In this document: positions 48,340 through 56,132 of the stretch, piece after piece
Layout: each line of letters opens with the position of its first letter
Numbering within the stretch: the stretch's first letter is position 1
Assembly (NCBI GenBank): GCA_040255405.1
Contig: JBDZUX010000006.1
Coordinates: 62,001-126,000, forward strand
Direction of reading: 5' to 3'
Length of the DNA: 64,000 nucleotides
Source: 66-474 sp040255405
Lineage (GTDB): Bacteria > Pseudomonadota > Gammaproteobacteria > Xanthomonadales > Rhodanobacteraceae
Notes under the pieces: generated by a model
The model's input: only the letters and a program-made list of their open reading frames with translations
Told to the model about the DNA's origin: nothing
The model's database searches: none
Made by a program: the position numbers and the translations under genes

Positions 48340-50478
48340 GTGAATGCCGAGAAGGCCAGCTTCCTCGAAGAGCTGAAGCGTCGTCACGTCTGGCGCGTCG
48401 CCGTTGCCTACGTGGTCGCCGGCTGGCTGCTGGTGCAGGTCGCGACGCAAGTCTTTCCGTTCTTCAACATCCCCAGTTGGGTGGTGCGCCTGATCGTGCT
48501 GCTTATCGTGATCGGCTTTCCGGTCGCGGTGGTGTTCGCGTGGGTGTACGAGTTGAGCCCGGAAGGCATCCGCCGCACCGCGCCGGCCGATTCGCCGGAA
48601 GCACGCGTGCCGCAAGCGCACCGTTCGATCGGACAGAAGCTCAATGCCATCATCATCGCGATGCTGGTGCTGGCGGTCGCGTTGATGGGTTGGCGCATGT
48701 ATGCGATGCGGCACGGGAACACCAGCGCGCCGGCTGCCGCCGGGCCGCCGGCGACCACACAGCCCGCCAAATCCATCGCGGTGCTGCCGTTCGAGAATCT
48801 TTCCAACGACAAGGACAACGCCTACTTCGTCGCCGGCATGCAGGACCTGATCCTGACCAAGCTGGCCGACATCGGCGACCTCAAGGTCATTTCGCGCACC
48901 TCCACCGAAAAATACAAGAGCCGCCCGGACAATCTGAAACAGATCGGCATCGAACTCGGCGTCGCGACGATCCTCGAAGGGTCGGTGCAGAAGGCCGGCG
49001 ACCAAGTTTTGATCAACGTGCAGCTGATCGACACCGGCACCGACAGCCACATCTGGGCGCAGAGTTACCAGCGCACGCTGGACAACATCTTCGGCGTCGA
49101 GGGCGATGTCGCGCAGCAGATCGCGGCGGCATTGAAAACCAGGCTTTCCAGCGCGGAGTCCGCCAACCTCGCCGCGGTGCCCACCCACAATCAGGCTGCG
49201 ATGGATTTGTTCCTGCGCGCCGAATTTCTGGCCACCAAGGGTTTCACCAATTACGACATTGGCAGCTTCCGTTCGGCGATCCCGTTGTATCGGCAAGCCA
49301 TCGAACAGGACGCCGACTTCGCATTGGCCTACGCGAAAGTGTCCTGGGCTGAGAGCGCGCTCGCCTGGTTCGGCGGCGGCGGCCTGGACGTGAAGCAACT
49401 CCACATCCAGGCTCGCGCCGACGCCGAGCAGGCGTTGAAGCTGGCGCCCAATGCGTCTGCCTCGCAACTCGCGCTCGGCTTCAGCGATTACTACGGGCGC
49501 GGCGACTATGCCGGCGCGCTGAAAGCCTTCGCGGCGGCGCTGGCGCTGAAACCCAACGACTCGGACGCGCTGGCGGGCCAAGGTTACGTCCAGCGCCGGC
49601 AAGGTCGCTTCGACGATTCGGCTGCGTCCTTCCAGAAAGCCTTGACCCTCGATCCACGCAACTCTTCGTTGGCCTACGAGTTGGGCGCGACCCGCATGAT
49701 GGCCAGCCGCTACCCCGAGGCGGAAAAGTGGTTCCAACGCGCGTTGGCGGTCGATGCGGACAACCTCAACGCCAAGGCCAACTACGCCAACTCGATCGCG
49801 TTCAGCACTGGCGACATTCCACGCGCATTGGCTGCGATGCAAGGCAACGACCCGGCATTGAAGCTCGCCCGCGTGGCCCTGCTGACTTACCAGCGTCAAT
49901 ACGGCAAAGCCCTCGCGCTGCTCGACAGCATTCCGGACACGCCCGACAACTTCCAGCCCGGGCTCAACGGCACCAAGACCGAGCAACAGGCCAGCCTGTA
50001 CCGGTTGATGGGTGACGAAGCCCATGCCCGATCACTGTTCGCCCAATCGCTACCCGTGCTGCGCACACAACTCAAGATGCTGCAGGGAATGAGTCTTGCC
50101 TATCAATGGTTGAATCTCGCTTACGCGGAGATCGGCTCGGGCCAGAGCGCGGCGGGACTGGACGCCATCGCCAAGGCGCTGAAAATCAGTGCCGACACCA
50201 AGGATCGGGTTTACGGCCCGCAAGTCCTGCTTGCTGCTGCCCAGTACTACGCTCAGGCACGCCGCCCCGATCTGGCCGTGCCGATGCTGGCCAAGGCTCT
50301 CGCGGTTCCAGGCACCGGTACTACTTACTCGCCCGTGCTGCTATGGCTCGACCCGCTCTGGGATCCGATCCGCCTCGATCCGGGCTTCGAGGCACTGCTG
50401 CAGCAATACGCCAAGTACAAGCCCGCCGTGTTCTACACCGCCGCACCTGCTTTCACGCCGCCGCCGCCAGCATCGTAG
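48340..50478 (+). CDS. Membrane protein with FlgO-like domain and TPR repeats
   Basis: A 712-residue protein. A short cytosolic start (FLEELKRRHVWRVAVAY) precedes three membrane helices (about residues 20-40, 50-72 and 100-120). Next comes a SIAVLPFENLSNDKDNAYFVAGMQDLILTKL domain (split; FlgO/TolB-N type, about 145-270), then TPR repeats to about residue 660 (e.g. ALKLAPNASASQLALGF, ALALKPNDSDALAGQGY). This is the architecture of CadC- or adenylate-cyclase-linked TPR proteins, but without the N-terminal DNA-binding or cyclase domain. GTG 48340 is chosen because MNAEKASFLEELKRR matches the usual family start; GTG 48319 is possible. It probably serves as a periplasmic protein-interaction platform. 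Confidence 0.75.
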   Translation: MNAEKASFLEELKRRHVWRVAVAYVVAGWLLVQVATQVFPFFNIPSWVVRLIVLLIVIGFPVAVVFAWVYELSPEGIRRTAPADSPEARVPQAHRSIGQKLNAIIIAMLVLAVALMGWRMYAMRHGNTSAPAAAGPPATTQPAKSIAVLPFENLSNDKDNAYFVAGMQDLILTKLADIGDLKVISRTSTEKYKSRPDNLKQIGIELGVATILEGSVQKAGDQVLINVQLIDTGTDSHIWAQSYQRTLDNIFGVEGDVAQQIAAALKTRLSSAESANLAAVPTHNQAAMDLFLRAEFLATKGFTNYDIGSFRSAIPLYRQAIEQDADFALAYAKVSWAESALAWFGGGGLDVKQLHIQARADAEQALKLAPNASASQLALGFSDYYGRGDYAGALKAFAAALALKPNDSDALAGQGYVQRRQGRFDDSAASFQKALTLDPRNSSLAYELGATRMMASRYPEAEKWFQRALAVDADNLNAKANYANSIAFSTGDIPRALAAMQGNDPALKLARVALLTYQRQYGKALALLDSIPDTPDNFQPGLNGTKTEQQASLYRLMGDEAHARSLFAQSLPVLRTQLKMLQGMSLAYQWLNLAYAEIGSGQSAAGLDAIAKALKISADTKDRVYGPQVLLAAAQYYAQARRPDLAVPMLAKALAVPGTGTTYSPVLLWLDPLWDPIRLDPGFEALLQQYAKYKPAVFYTAAPAFTPPPPAS

Positions 50479-50483
50479 TCACC

Positions 50484-50630
50484 CCCTTCGGCACGAAGGG
50501 GGTCGCGCGCCTTCGGCGCGCGGAGGGATGTGGCTTAATGCACCAAAAAGGAGAAGCCATCCCTCTCTCGCGCTGCGCGCGTTAGCTACGCTCCGCCCTT
50601 CGTTCCGAAGGGGGAAGAAACGCATGCGGG
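50484..50630. repeat. Cluster of hairpins between convergent genes
   Basis: Several inverted repeats follow one another: ACCCCCTTCGGCACGAAGGG at the left, GCGCGCCTTCGGCGCGC, GGATGTGGC paired with GCCATCC, and CCCTTCGTTCCGAAGGG at the right. CCCCTTCG/CGAAGGGG words at both ends make the whole region roughly palindromic. It lies between the TPR gene and slyD, which converge, and probably ends transcription from both sides. Confidence 0.65.
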
Positions 50631-50639
50631 GCCGCAACC

Positions 50640-51161
50640 TCAGCCGTCTACCTGCCCTTCGTCAGGATGCGCATGGCCACCCGCAGGATGCGCATGCCCG
50701 TGCTGCAATTCTTCCGGAGCGGCGGCACGCACCTCGACAATCTCGATGTCGAAATGCAGGGTCTTGCCGGCCAGCGGATGGTTGTGGTCGACGTCGATCG
50801 CGCTCATGCCGACCTTGTGGATCGTCACCATGCGCTGGCCGCCGTCCTTGGTCTGCAGCACCGTGGTCATGCCGGGTTTGAGCTTCTGTGCATTCTGGAA
50901 ATACTTTTTCGGGACGCGCTGGAGCAAGCCTTCCTGGCGTTCGCCATAGGCATCTTCCGGTGCGATGTCGATCTCGAACTTCTCGCCGGCTTCGCGACCA
51001 GCCAGCGCCTGCTCGACACCCGGCACCAATTGGCTGTGACCCAGCAGCGCCAGCAGCGGCTCACCGCGCTTGCGCGAATCATCGTACGGTTCGGCCGCGG
51101 CATCAGCCGCGTCGCGCACGACGTAATGGAAACTGATGACGGAATCTTTTTCGGCACGCAT
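50640..51161 (-). CDS. slyD: FKBP-type peptidyl-prolyl isomerase SlyD
   Basis: A 173-residue SlyD-type prolyl isomerase and metallochaperone. The FKBP core begins SVISFHYVVRDAA, has LGHSQLVPGVEQALAGREAGEK, and contains the inserted flap domain (about residues 75-125, AYGERQEGLLQRVPKKYF). The tail is His-rich (HGHAHPAGGHAHPDEG), as expected for nickel binding. The start at 51161 is the only ATG giving this N-terminus; a longer open frame runs into the MFS gene. Confidence 0.93.
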   Translation of the reverse strand: MRAEKDSVISFHYVVRDAADAAAEPYDDSRKRGEPLLALLGHSQLVPGVEQALAGREAGEKFEIDIAPEDAYGERQEGLLQRVPKKYFQNAQKLKPGMTTVLQTKDGGQRMVTIHKVGMSAIDVDHNHPLAGKTLHFDIEIVEVRAAAPEELQHGHAHPAGGHAHPDEGQVDG

Positions 51162-51244
51162 GACAATCTCGGAATGAAGTTGATCCCCTCTTTGGGCCGA
51201 GGGGCCGTCTCGCACGGCGCGAGCGGGGTTGTGGCGGATCGTTG

Positions 51245-52513
51245 CTAGTTGGCGACCGCGGACGAATCGCGCATGGTAGCGTCGGCGGTTTCCGGCGTCA
51301 CGCCAAACTTCGCGCCGTGCGCTTCCGGCCCGAACCACGTCAGCAGCGCCAACAGCACCGCCACGATACCGATCCAGACCGCCTGCACCATCGCGTAATC
51401 GCCGCCGTTGGCGTGCGCCACCCACGTCATCGCAAACGCGGTCCACGACACCAGCAGGTTGCCGAGCTGGTAGGCGAAGCCCGGCAAGGTCCCGCGCACA
51501 TCGTCGGGCGAAAGTTCGTTCAGGTATCCCGGCACCACGCCCCACGCACCCTGCACCGCGATCTGGATCCAGAACGCGCCGATCGCGAGCAACAGCACCG
51601 AACCGCCGTAACTCCACAACGGAATCGCGGGGAGCGCCAGCACGCAGGCGATGGCCATCGCGCGGCGCCGGCCGATCCTTTCCGACCACTGGCCGAATGC
51701 CAGTCCGCCGACCAGCGCGCCCAAATTCAAAATGATCGTCAGCAAGCTGGTCGTGTGGGTGTCGAAGTGCATCTGCAGCTTGAGGAAGGTCGGATACAGG
51801 TCCTGCGAGCCGTGGCTGAAGGCGTTGAACACCGCCATCGTCACGATCATGTAGGCGAGCAGCTTCCAGCGCCCGCGCATGGTCTCCAGGACCCCGCGCC
51901 GGGTTCCGGCCCGGGTGCGCTGCACGAACACCGGCGATTCCGGCACGCTGCGGCGCAGGTACAGCACCAGCAGCGCGGGCAGGATGCCGAGCGCGAACAT
52001 GCCGCGCCAACCGATGCTGTCGAACAGCAGGCCATAGGCCAGCGCGCACAGCAAATAGCCGCACGGGTAACCCGATTGCAGAATGCCGGAAACGATGCCG
52101 CGCGATTTGGCAGGAATCGATTCCATCGCCAGCGACGCGCCGGTGCCCCACTCGCCGCCCATCGCGATGCCGAACAGCGCGCGCAGCACCAGCAACACGA
52201 GCAGCGACGGCGCGAAGGCGCAGGCCAGGCCCAGCACCGAATACAGTGTGACGTCGATCATCAGGATCCGCCGGCGCCCATGACGGTCAGCCAGCCGTCC
52301 GAAGATCAACGCGCCCAGCGGCCGGAACGCCAGCGTCAGCAGCAGCGCGAATGCCACGTCCGAAACCGGGACATGGAAAGCATCCGCCACCGCCGGCATC
52401 ACCATCACCAGCAGGAAATAATCGAACGCGTCCAGCGTCCAGCCAAGGAAAGTGGCCGCGACGGTGTGTCGCTGGGTACGATCGAGTGCGCGCAGGGCGG
52501 CGAGTGCGGACAT
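51245..52513 (-). CDS. MFS transporter, sialate/metabolite:H+ symporter type
   Basis: A 422-residue major facilitator with twelve hydrophobic segments. FLGWTLDAFDYFLLV in helix 1 is the typical signature of the MHS/sialate-lactate symporters. The loop 2-3 motif is GRLADRHGRRRILM, repeated in the second half as GQWSERIGRRRAM. RALFGIAMGGEWGTGASLAME marks helix 4-5. The ligand is probably an organic acid; this is family-level inference. The start at 52513 is set by the MSALAALRALDRTQR N-terminus. It is divergent from the rnfB gene. Confidence 0.88.
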   Translation of the reverse strand: MSALAALRALDRTQRHTVAATFLGWTLDAFDYFLLVMVMPAVADAFHVPVSDVAFALLLTLAFRPLGALIFGRLADRHGRRRILMIDVTLYSVLGLACAFAPSLLVLLVLRALFGIAMGGEWGTGASLAMESIPAKSRGIVSGILQSGYPCGYLLCALAYGLLFDSIGWRGMFALGILPALLVLYLRRSVPESPVFVQRTRAGTRRGVLETMRGRWKLLAYMIVTMAVFNAFSHGSQDLYPTFLKLQMHFDTHTTSLLTIILNLGALVGGLAFGQWSERIGRRRAMAIACVLALPAIPLWSYGGSVLLLAIGAFWIQIAVQGAWGVVPGYLNELSPDDVRGTLPGFAYQLGNLLVSWTAFAMTWVAHANGGDYAMVQAVWIGIVAVLLALLTWFGPEAHGAKFGVTPETADATMRDSSAVAN

Positions 52514-52600
52514 GGGCGGTTCCGGGGCGGCGGAGGGGCAAGGCGGCGAGCATAGCGCCCCGTGCACGGGCCCTGCACGACCCGCGATTACAATCCGGTG

Positions 52601-53086
52601 ATGAGTATGAAAACGACGCGCGATGCGCAGGCGTTCGAAGCACTGGTCGCGCGCATCGACGCCGTCCTGCCGCAAACCCAGTGCACGCGTTGCGGCTATC
52701 CGGCCTGCCGGCCCTATGCCGAAGCGATTGCGCGCGGCGAGGCCGCGATCAACCGCTGCCCGCCGGGCGGCGCGGAAGGCGTGCGCACGCTGGCGCGGAT
52801 CACCGGCCGGCCGGTGCTGCCCCTCGACCCCGCATGCGGCATTGAAACGCCCACGCGCGTCGCGATCATCGACGAGGACGCGTGCATCGGCTGCACCAAG
52901 TGCATCCAGGCCTGTCCGGTGGACGCGATCGTGGGCGCCAGCAAGTTGATGCACACCGTCGTCGCCGACCTCTGCACCGGCTGCGAATTGTGCGTCGCAC
53001 CCTGCCCGGTCGATTGCATCGCCATGGTTCCGGTACGCGACGCGACCGATCGGCTGTCGCGCCCTTCACTCCCATGTCAACCATGA
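52601..53086 (+). CDS. rnfB: RnfB-like iron-sulfur protein lacking the membrane anchor
   Basis: A 161-residue protein matching RnfB from its first Fe-S domain onward. The [4Fe-4S] domain has QCTRCGYPACRPYAEAI (Cys28, 31, 36) with Cys53 in NRCPPGG. It is followed by two ferredoxin motifs CIGCTKCIQACPVDAI and CTGCELCVAPCPVDCI. E. coli RnfB starts with a transmembrane helix of about 25 residues; here the N-terminus (MSMKTTRDAQAFEALVARID) is hydrophilic, so the protein should be soluble. RnfA, D, G and E are absent from the window. A link with the RnfC-like protein and Nth downstream is suggested by position. Confidence 0.9.
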   Translation: MSMKTTRDAQAFEALVARIDAVLPQTQCTRCGYPACRPYAEAIARGEAAINRCPPGGAEGVRTLARITGRPVLPLDPACGIETPTRVAIIDEDACIGCTKCIQACPVDAIVGASKLMHTVVADLCTGCELCVAPCPVDCIAMVPVRDATDRLSRPSLPCQP

Positions 53087-53101
53087 ATTCGCGCGGGTCT
53101 G

Positions 53102-53197
53102 GTGGAAAGTCAGGCCATGGATGGCCGTTCTGGTGCGCCATGTGAGCGATTCCAATCAAGCTGCACGAGGCCCCATTCCGCGGCGATCACGCAGGCT
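53102..53197 (+). repeat. Copy 5 of the ~97-bp repeat, overlapping a gene start
   Basis: It reads GTGGAAAGTCAGGCCATGGA onward through GATGGCCGTTCTGGTGC and ends near GCGGCGATCACGCAGGCTCG. The ATG chosen for the metallophosphoesterase (53121) is the ATGGCC inside the left end, so the repeat encodes about the first 25 residues of that open frame, or its leader if translation starts later. Confidence 0.7.
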
Positions 53198-54200
53198 CGC
53201 ATGGCTGGTGCGTGGCGCATGGGTGGTCGCGATCGTGGCGTTTTGCCTCGCCTGGCCGGCGTGGGAATACCCGACCTTCGACATCGAACCGCAGCAACGC
53301 CTGAAGGCCTTCGTGCAACTCGTGCTGCTGCACGGATCGTGGCTGCTGTGGCCGCTCCTGCTGCAGTCGGGATTCAAGGCGTACCTGCGCTGGCGCGAAC
53401 ACCGCGGCTGGCGCGCGGCCGGTGCGGTCAGCGTGGCGCTCGTTTGCGCGGTGCTGTGCTGGGCGCACTTCGTGGCACCGAACCGGCTGGTGGTGCGCCG
53501 CACCGTGATCCCGGCGCCGGTCGACCTGAACATCGCGCTGGTCGCCGACATGCACGTCGGCATCTACACGCGCACCGGCAAGCTGGCCGAGATGGTCGAG
53601 AAGCTGAACTCGCTGCACGTCGACATGGTGTTGATCGCGGGCGACCTGACCTACAACCCGCCGTACGACCTGGCCACCACGCTCGCGCCCTTGCGGCACC
53701 TCGACAAGCCCACCTACGTGGTACTCGGGAACCACGACGTGCAGTTGCCGGGCCCACCGCTCGCGGACAGGATCTTCCACGCGATGGCGGCGCCGAACGT
53801 GCGGTTCATCGAGCACCGCGTGGTCGACTTCCGGACCTTCAGGCTCGCCGGCCTGTACGACTGGTGGAGTGGGCGCGATGACACCGCCTTCCTGAAAGCG
53901 TTGCCCCACGACAAACCGCTGCTGGTATTGATGCACCAGCCGCACAGCCTGCAAGCCTTGCGCGGCGTGCCATTCACGCTCGCGATGGCGGGCCACACCC
54001 ATGGCGGGCAGGTCTACGTTCCGTGGTTGACCGCCGCGATATTCCTGCTGATGCGCGACGAGCCATACGTCAACGGCTATTACGACACGCCGGCGGGCAA
54101 GCTGTTCGTGACGCCGGGGATCGGCGTCACCGGCGTGCCGCTGCGTTTCGATTGCCCGCCCACGATCGACGTGCTGGAATTGCGGCGCCATGGGCACTGA
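53121..54200 (+). CDS. Membrane-anchored metallophosphoesterase (YkuE/YaeI-like)
   Basis: A 359-residue calcineurin-like phosphoesterase. Two or three N-terminal hydrophobic segments (about residues 28-46, 60-75 and 93-108) precede the catalytic domain. The latter has IALVADMHVGIYT, VLIAGDLTY, VVLGNHDVQL, LLVLMHQPH and AMAGHTHGGQVYVP, all metal-site motifs. Relatives such as E. coli YaeI and B. subtilis YkuE act on lipid or envelope phosphates. The first ~25 residues come from a repeat copy and are probably dispensable; a GTG at 53151 is an alternative start. It overlaps the RnfC-like gene by 11 bp. Confidence 0.87.
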   Translation: MAVLVRHVSDSNQAARGPIPRRSRRLAWLVRGAWVVAIVAFCLAWPAWEYPTFDIEPQQRLKAFVQLVLLHGSWLLWPLLLQSGFKAYLRWREHRGWRAAGAVSVALVCAVLCWAHFVAPNRLVVRRTVIPAPVDLNIALVADMHVGIYTRTGKLAEMVEKLNSLHVDMVLIAGDLTYNPPYDLATTLAPLRHLDKPTYVVLGNHDVQLPGPPLADRIFHAMAAPNVRFIEHRVVDFRTFRLAGLYDWWSGRDDTAFLKALPHDKPLLVLMHQPHSLQALRGVPFTLAMAGHTHGGQVYVPWLTAAIFLLMRDEPYVNGYYDTPAGKLFVTPGIGVTGVPLRFDCPPTIDVLELRRHGH

Positions 54201-54705
54201 GATTCCCAACCAGCAACCGTGCATCCACTGCGGCGACTGCGCGCGCGCATGCCCGGATGCCTTGAATCCGGAAGCGCTGTTCTTCGCGCTGGCGCGGGAT
54301 GATCTCGGCGCAGCGCGCGCCGCACGACTGGATGCCTGCAGCGAGTGCAACCGTTGCGTCGAGGTCTGTCCTTCGCATATTCCACTGCTCGACTGGTTCC
54401 GCTGGGGCAAGTCCGCGTTGGCCGGGCGCGCGAGAGCGGACGAGACACGCAAGCGTTTCGAAGCACGCAACACGCGGCTTGCGCGCGAACGTGCCGAACG
54501 CGCGGCGCGACGGCGCGGGACTCCTTCGACCACTGCACTGCCCGCGCAAACGATCAGCCACGCCGAAGTGCTGGCTGCCATCAGCCGAGGCCGCGCGCGC
54601 AAGGCGGCTGTTGTGAGAAGTCAGGCCAAGGATGGCCGTTCTGGTGCTTGTGGTCCTGAAACGGCACCGCCTGCCGACGCCCAATGGCGCGGCGATCAGG
54701 GATGA
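54190..54705 (+). CDS. RnfC-like ferredoxin, C-terminal module only
   Basis: A 171-residue protein with two [4Fe-4S] motifs: CIHCGDCARACP (Cys11, 14, 17, 21) and CSECNRCVEVCPSHIPLLDWF (Cys50, 53, 56, 60). Then comes an Arg/Glu/Ala-rich coiled stretch (FEARNTRLARERAERAARR). This is the layout of the C-terminal third of RnfC, including the CPSxIPLxxxFR motif. The large N-terminal NADH/FMN-binding part of RnfC is missing. The last ~30 residues are encoded by a copy of the 97-bp repeat. The gene overlaps the preceding one by 11 bp and ends 9 bp before nth, as rnf genes precede nth in E. coli. Confidence 0.85.
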   Translation: MGTEIPNQQPCIHCGDCARACPDALNPEALFFALARDDLGAARAARLDACSECNRCVEVCPSHIPLLDWFRWGKSALAGRARADETRKRFEARNTRLARERAERAARRRGTPSTTALPAQTISHAEVLAAISRGRARKAAVVRSQAKDGRSGACGPETAPPADAQWRGDQG

Positions 54706-54708
54706 TCG
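54613..54708 (+). repeat. Copy 6 of the ~97-bp repeat, forming the 3' end of the RnfC-like gene
   Basis: It begins GTGAGAAGTCAGGCCAAGGA and ends GGCGATCAGGGATGATCG, 96 bp long. The upstream flank GGCGGCTGTT matches the GGCTGTCGTG flank of copy 1. The copy contains the stop codon of the RnfC-like gene and the sequence just upstream of nth, including its only ribosome-binding-site candidate. Confidence 0.75.
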
Positions 54709-54714
54709 CACGCA

Positions 54715-55350
54715 ATGAAGCGCGCAAACGTCACGGAACTCTTCCGCCGCCTGCACGACCTCGACCCGAACCCGACCACCGAACTGCACTACGGCACGCC
54801 GTTCGAATTGCTGGTCGCGGTGATCCTGTCGGCGCAGGCCACCGATGTCGGCGTGAACAAGGCCACCAGGCGCCTGTTTCCGGTCGCCAACACGCCCGAG
54901 AAGATCCTCGCGCTCGGCGAGGAGGGTCTCAAAAAATACGTCTCGACGATCGGACTCTACAACGCCAAGGCGAAAAACATCATCGCGACCTGTGCGTTCT
55001 TGCTGGAGCGCCACGGCGGCGAGGTGCCGCGCACGCGGGAAGAACTGGAAGCGCTGCCCGGCGTAGGCCGCAAGACCGCCAACGTGATCCTGAACACGGT
55101 ATTCGACGAGCCCACCATCGCGGTCGACACGCACATCTTCCGCGTCTGCAACCGCACCGGCCTCGCCCGCGGCAAGACGGTGCGCGCGGTCGAGGACAAG
55201 CTGGTGAAAGTGGTGCCGGATGCGTACAAGCTCGGCGCGCACCATTGGCTGATCCTGCACGGCCGCTATGTGTGCCTCGCGCGCAAGCCGAAATGTCCGA
55301 TCTGCCCGATCCGCGACCTGTGCGCCTACAAGCACAAGACGCCGGGTTGA
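54715..55350 (+). CDS. nth: Endonuclease III
   Basis: A DNA glycosylase/AP lyase for oxidised pyrimidines in base excision repair. At 211 residues it equals E. coli Nth. The helix-hairpin-helix is ALPGVGRKTANVIL with the catalytic Lys, the catalytic Asp lies in VDTHIFRVCNR, and the C-terminal [4Fe-4S] motif is CLARKPKCPICPIRDLC. It starts 9 bp after the RnfC-like gene and is presumably co-transcribed with it. No strong Shine-Dalgarno sequence is seen because the upstream sequence is the end of a repeat. Confidence 0.98.
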   Translation: MKRANVTELFRRLHDLDPNPTTELHYGTPFELLVAVILSAQATDVGVNKATRRLFPVANTPEKILALGEEGLKKYVSTIGLYNAKAKNIIATCAFLLERHGGEVPRTREELEALPGVGRKTANVILNTVFDEPTIAVDTHIFRVCNRTGLARGKTVRAVEDKLVKVVPDAYKLGAHHWLILHGRYVCLARKPKCPICPIRDLCAYKHKTPG

Positions 55351-55469
55351 CCCAAACCGCATCCGCCGCGCGCACCCGCTGAACGCAGCGAGGCCATGTG
55401 CGGGACACGGCGGCGGGCTCCGGCCCACCGCATTTCTTTGCGTGCCGCGCTCGCTGATATCCTGATCGG

Positions 55470-56123
55470 ATGCACACACAGATCGAAGGCTACGCGGAAC
55501 GCATGTGCACCCGGTTTCGCGGGTTCCTGCCGGTGGTGGTCGATGTCGAGACCGGCGGCTTCGACTCGCAGCACGATGCACTCCTGGAAATCGCGGCGGT
55601 GATGGTGAGCATGGACGGTGACGGCATGCTGGCGCCGGAACCCGTCGTCTCCACGCACGTCGAGGCGTTTCCCGGGTCGCACATCGACCCCAAGTCACTG
55701 GAAGTGACCGGCATCGACCCCGACCAGCCGCTGCGCGGCGCGCTGCCCGAACGCGTCGCACTCGACCTGATCTTCAAGCCGGTGCGCGAAGCCATCAAGG
55801 CCAGCGGCTGCCAGCGCGCGATCCTGGTCGGCCACAACGCCGCGTTCGATCTCGGTTTCCTCAACGCCGCGGTCCAGCGCACCGGCCACAAGCGCAATCC
55901 CTTCCATCCGTTCTCGTGCTTCGACACCGTGACGCTCGCCGGGCTTGCCTTCGGGCAAACCGTGTTGTCGCGCGCGGTGCAGGCCGCGGGTCACGAATGG
56001 AATGCCGACTACGCGCACTCGGCCGTGTACGACGCCGAGCGCACCGCGGCGCTGTTCTGCACCATCGTCAACCGCTGGAAACGCCTCGAGAATATCGAGC
56101 GCGAGACCGTCGGCGCCGACTGA
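55470..56123 (+). CDS. rnt: Ribonuclease T
   Basis: A DEDDh 3'-exoribonuclease that trims tRNA and other stable RNA ends. The 217-residue protein shows ExoI VVVDVETGGFDSQHDALLE, ExoII LVGHNAAFDLGF and ExoIII AHSAVYDAERTAALF with the catalytic His. It also has the family's substrate-binding FSCFDTVTLAGLA. The usual length is about 215. It is 119 bp after nth and converges on pgpA with only 9 bp between the stop codons. Confidence 0.96.
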   Translation: MHTQIEGYAERMCTRFRGFLPVVVDVETGGFDSQHDALLEIAAVMVSMDGDGMLAPEPVVSTHVEAFPGSHIDPKSLEVTGIDPDQPLRGALPERVALDLIFKPVREAIKASGCQRAILVGHNAAFDLGFLNAAVQRTGHKRNPFHPFSCFDTVTLAGLAFGQTVLSRAVQAAGHEWNADYAHSAVYDAERTAALFCTIVNRWKRLENIERETVGAD

Positions 56124-56132
56124 CGCCGGCAC

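Noticed and set aside
53121..54200. Frameshift or fusion joining rnfB, the metallophosphoesterase and the RnfC-like protein
   Set aside because: Each frame has its own start, stop and complete motifs; the overlap of 11 bp is ordinary coupling.
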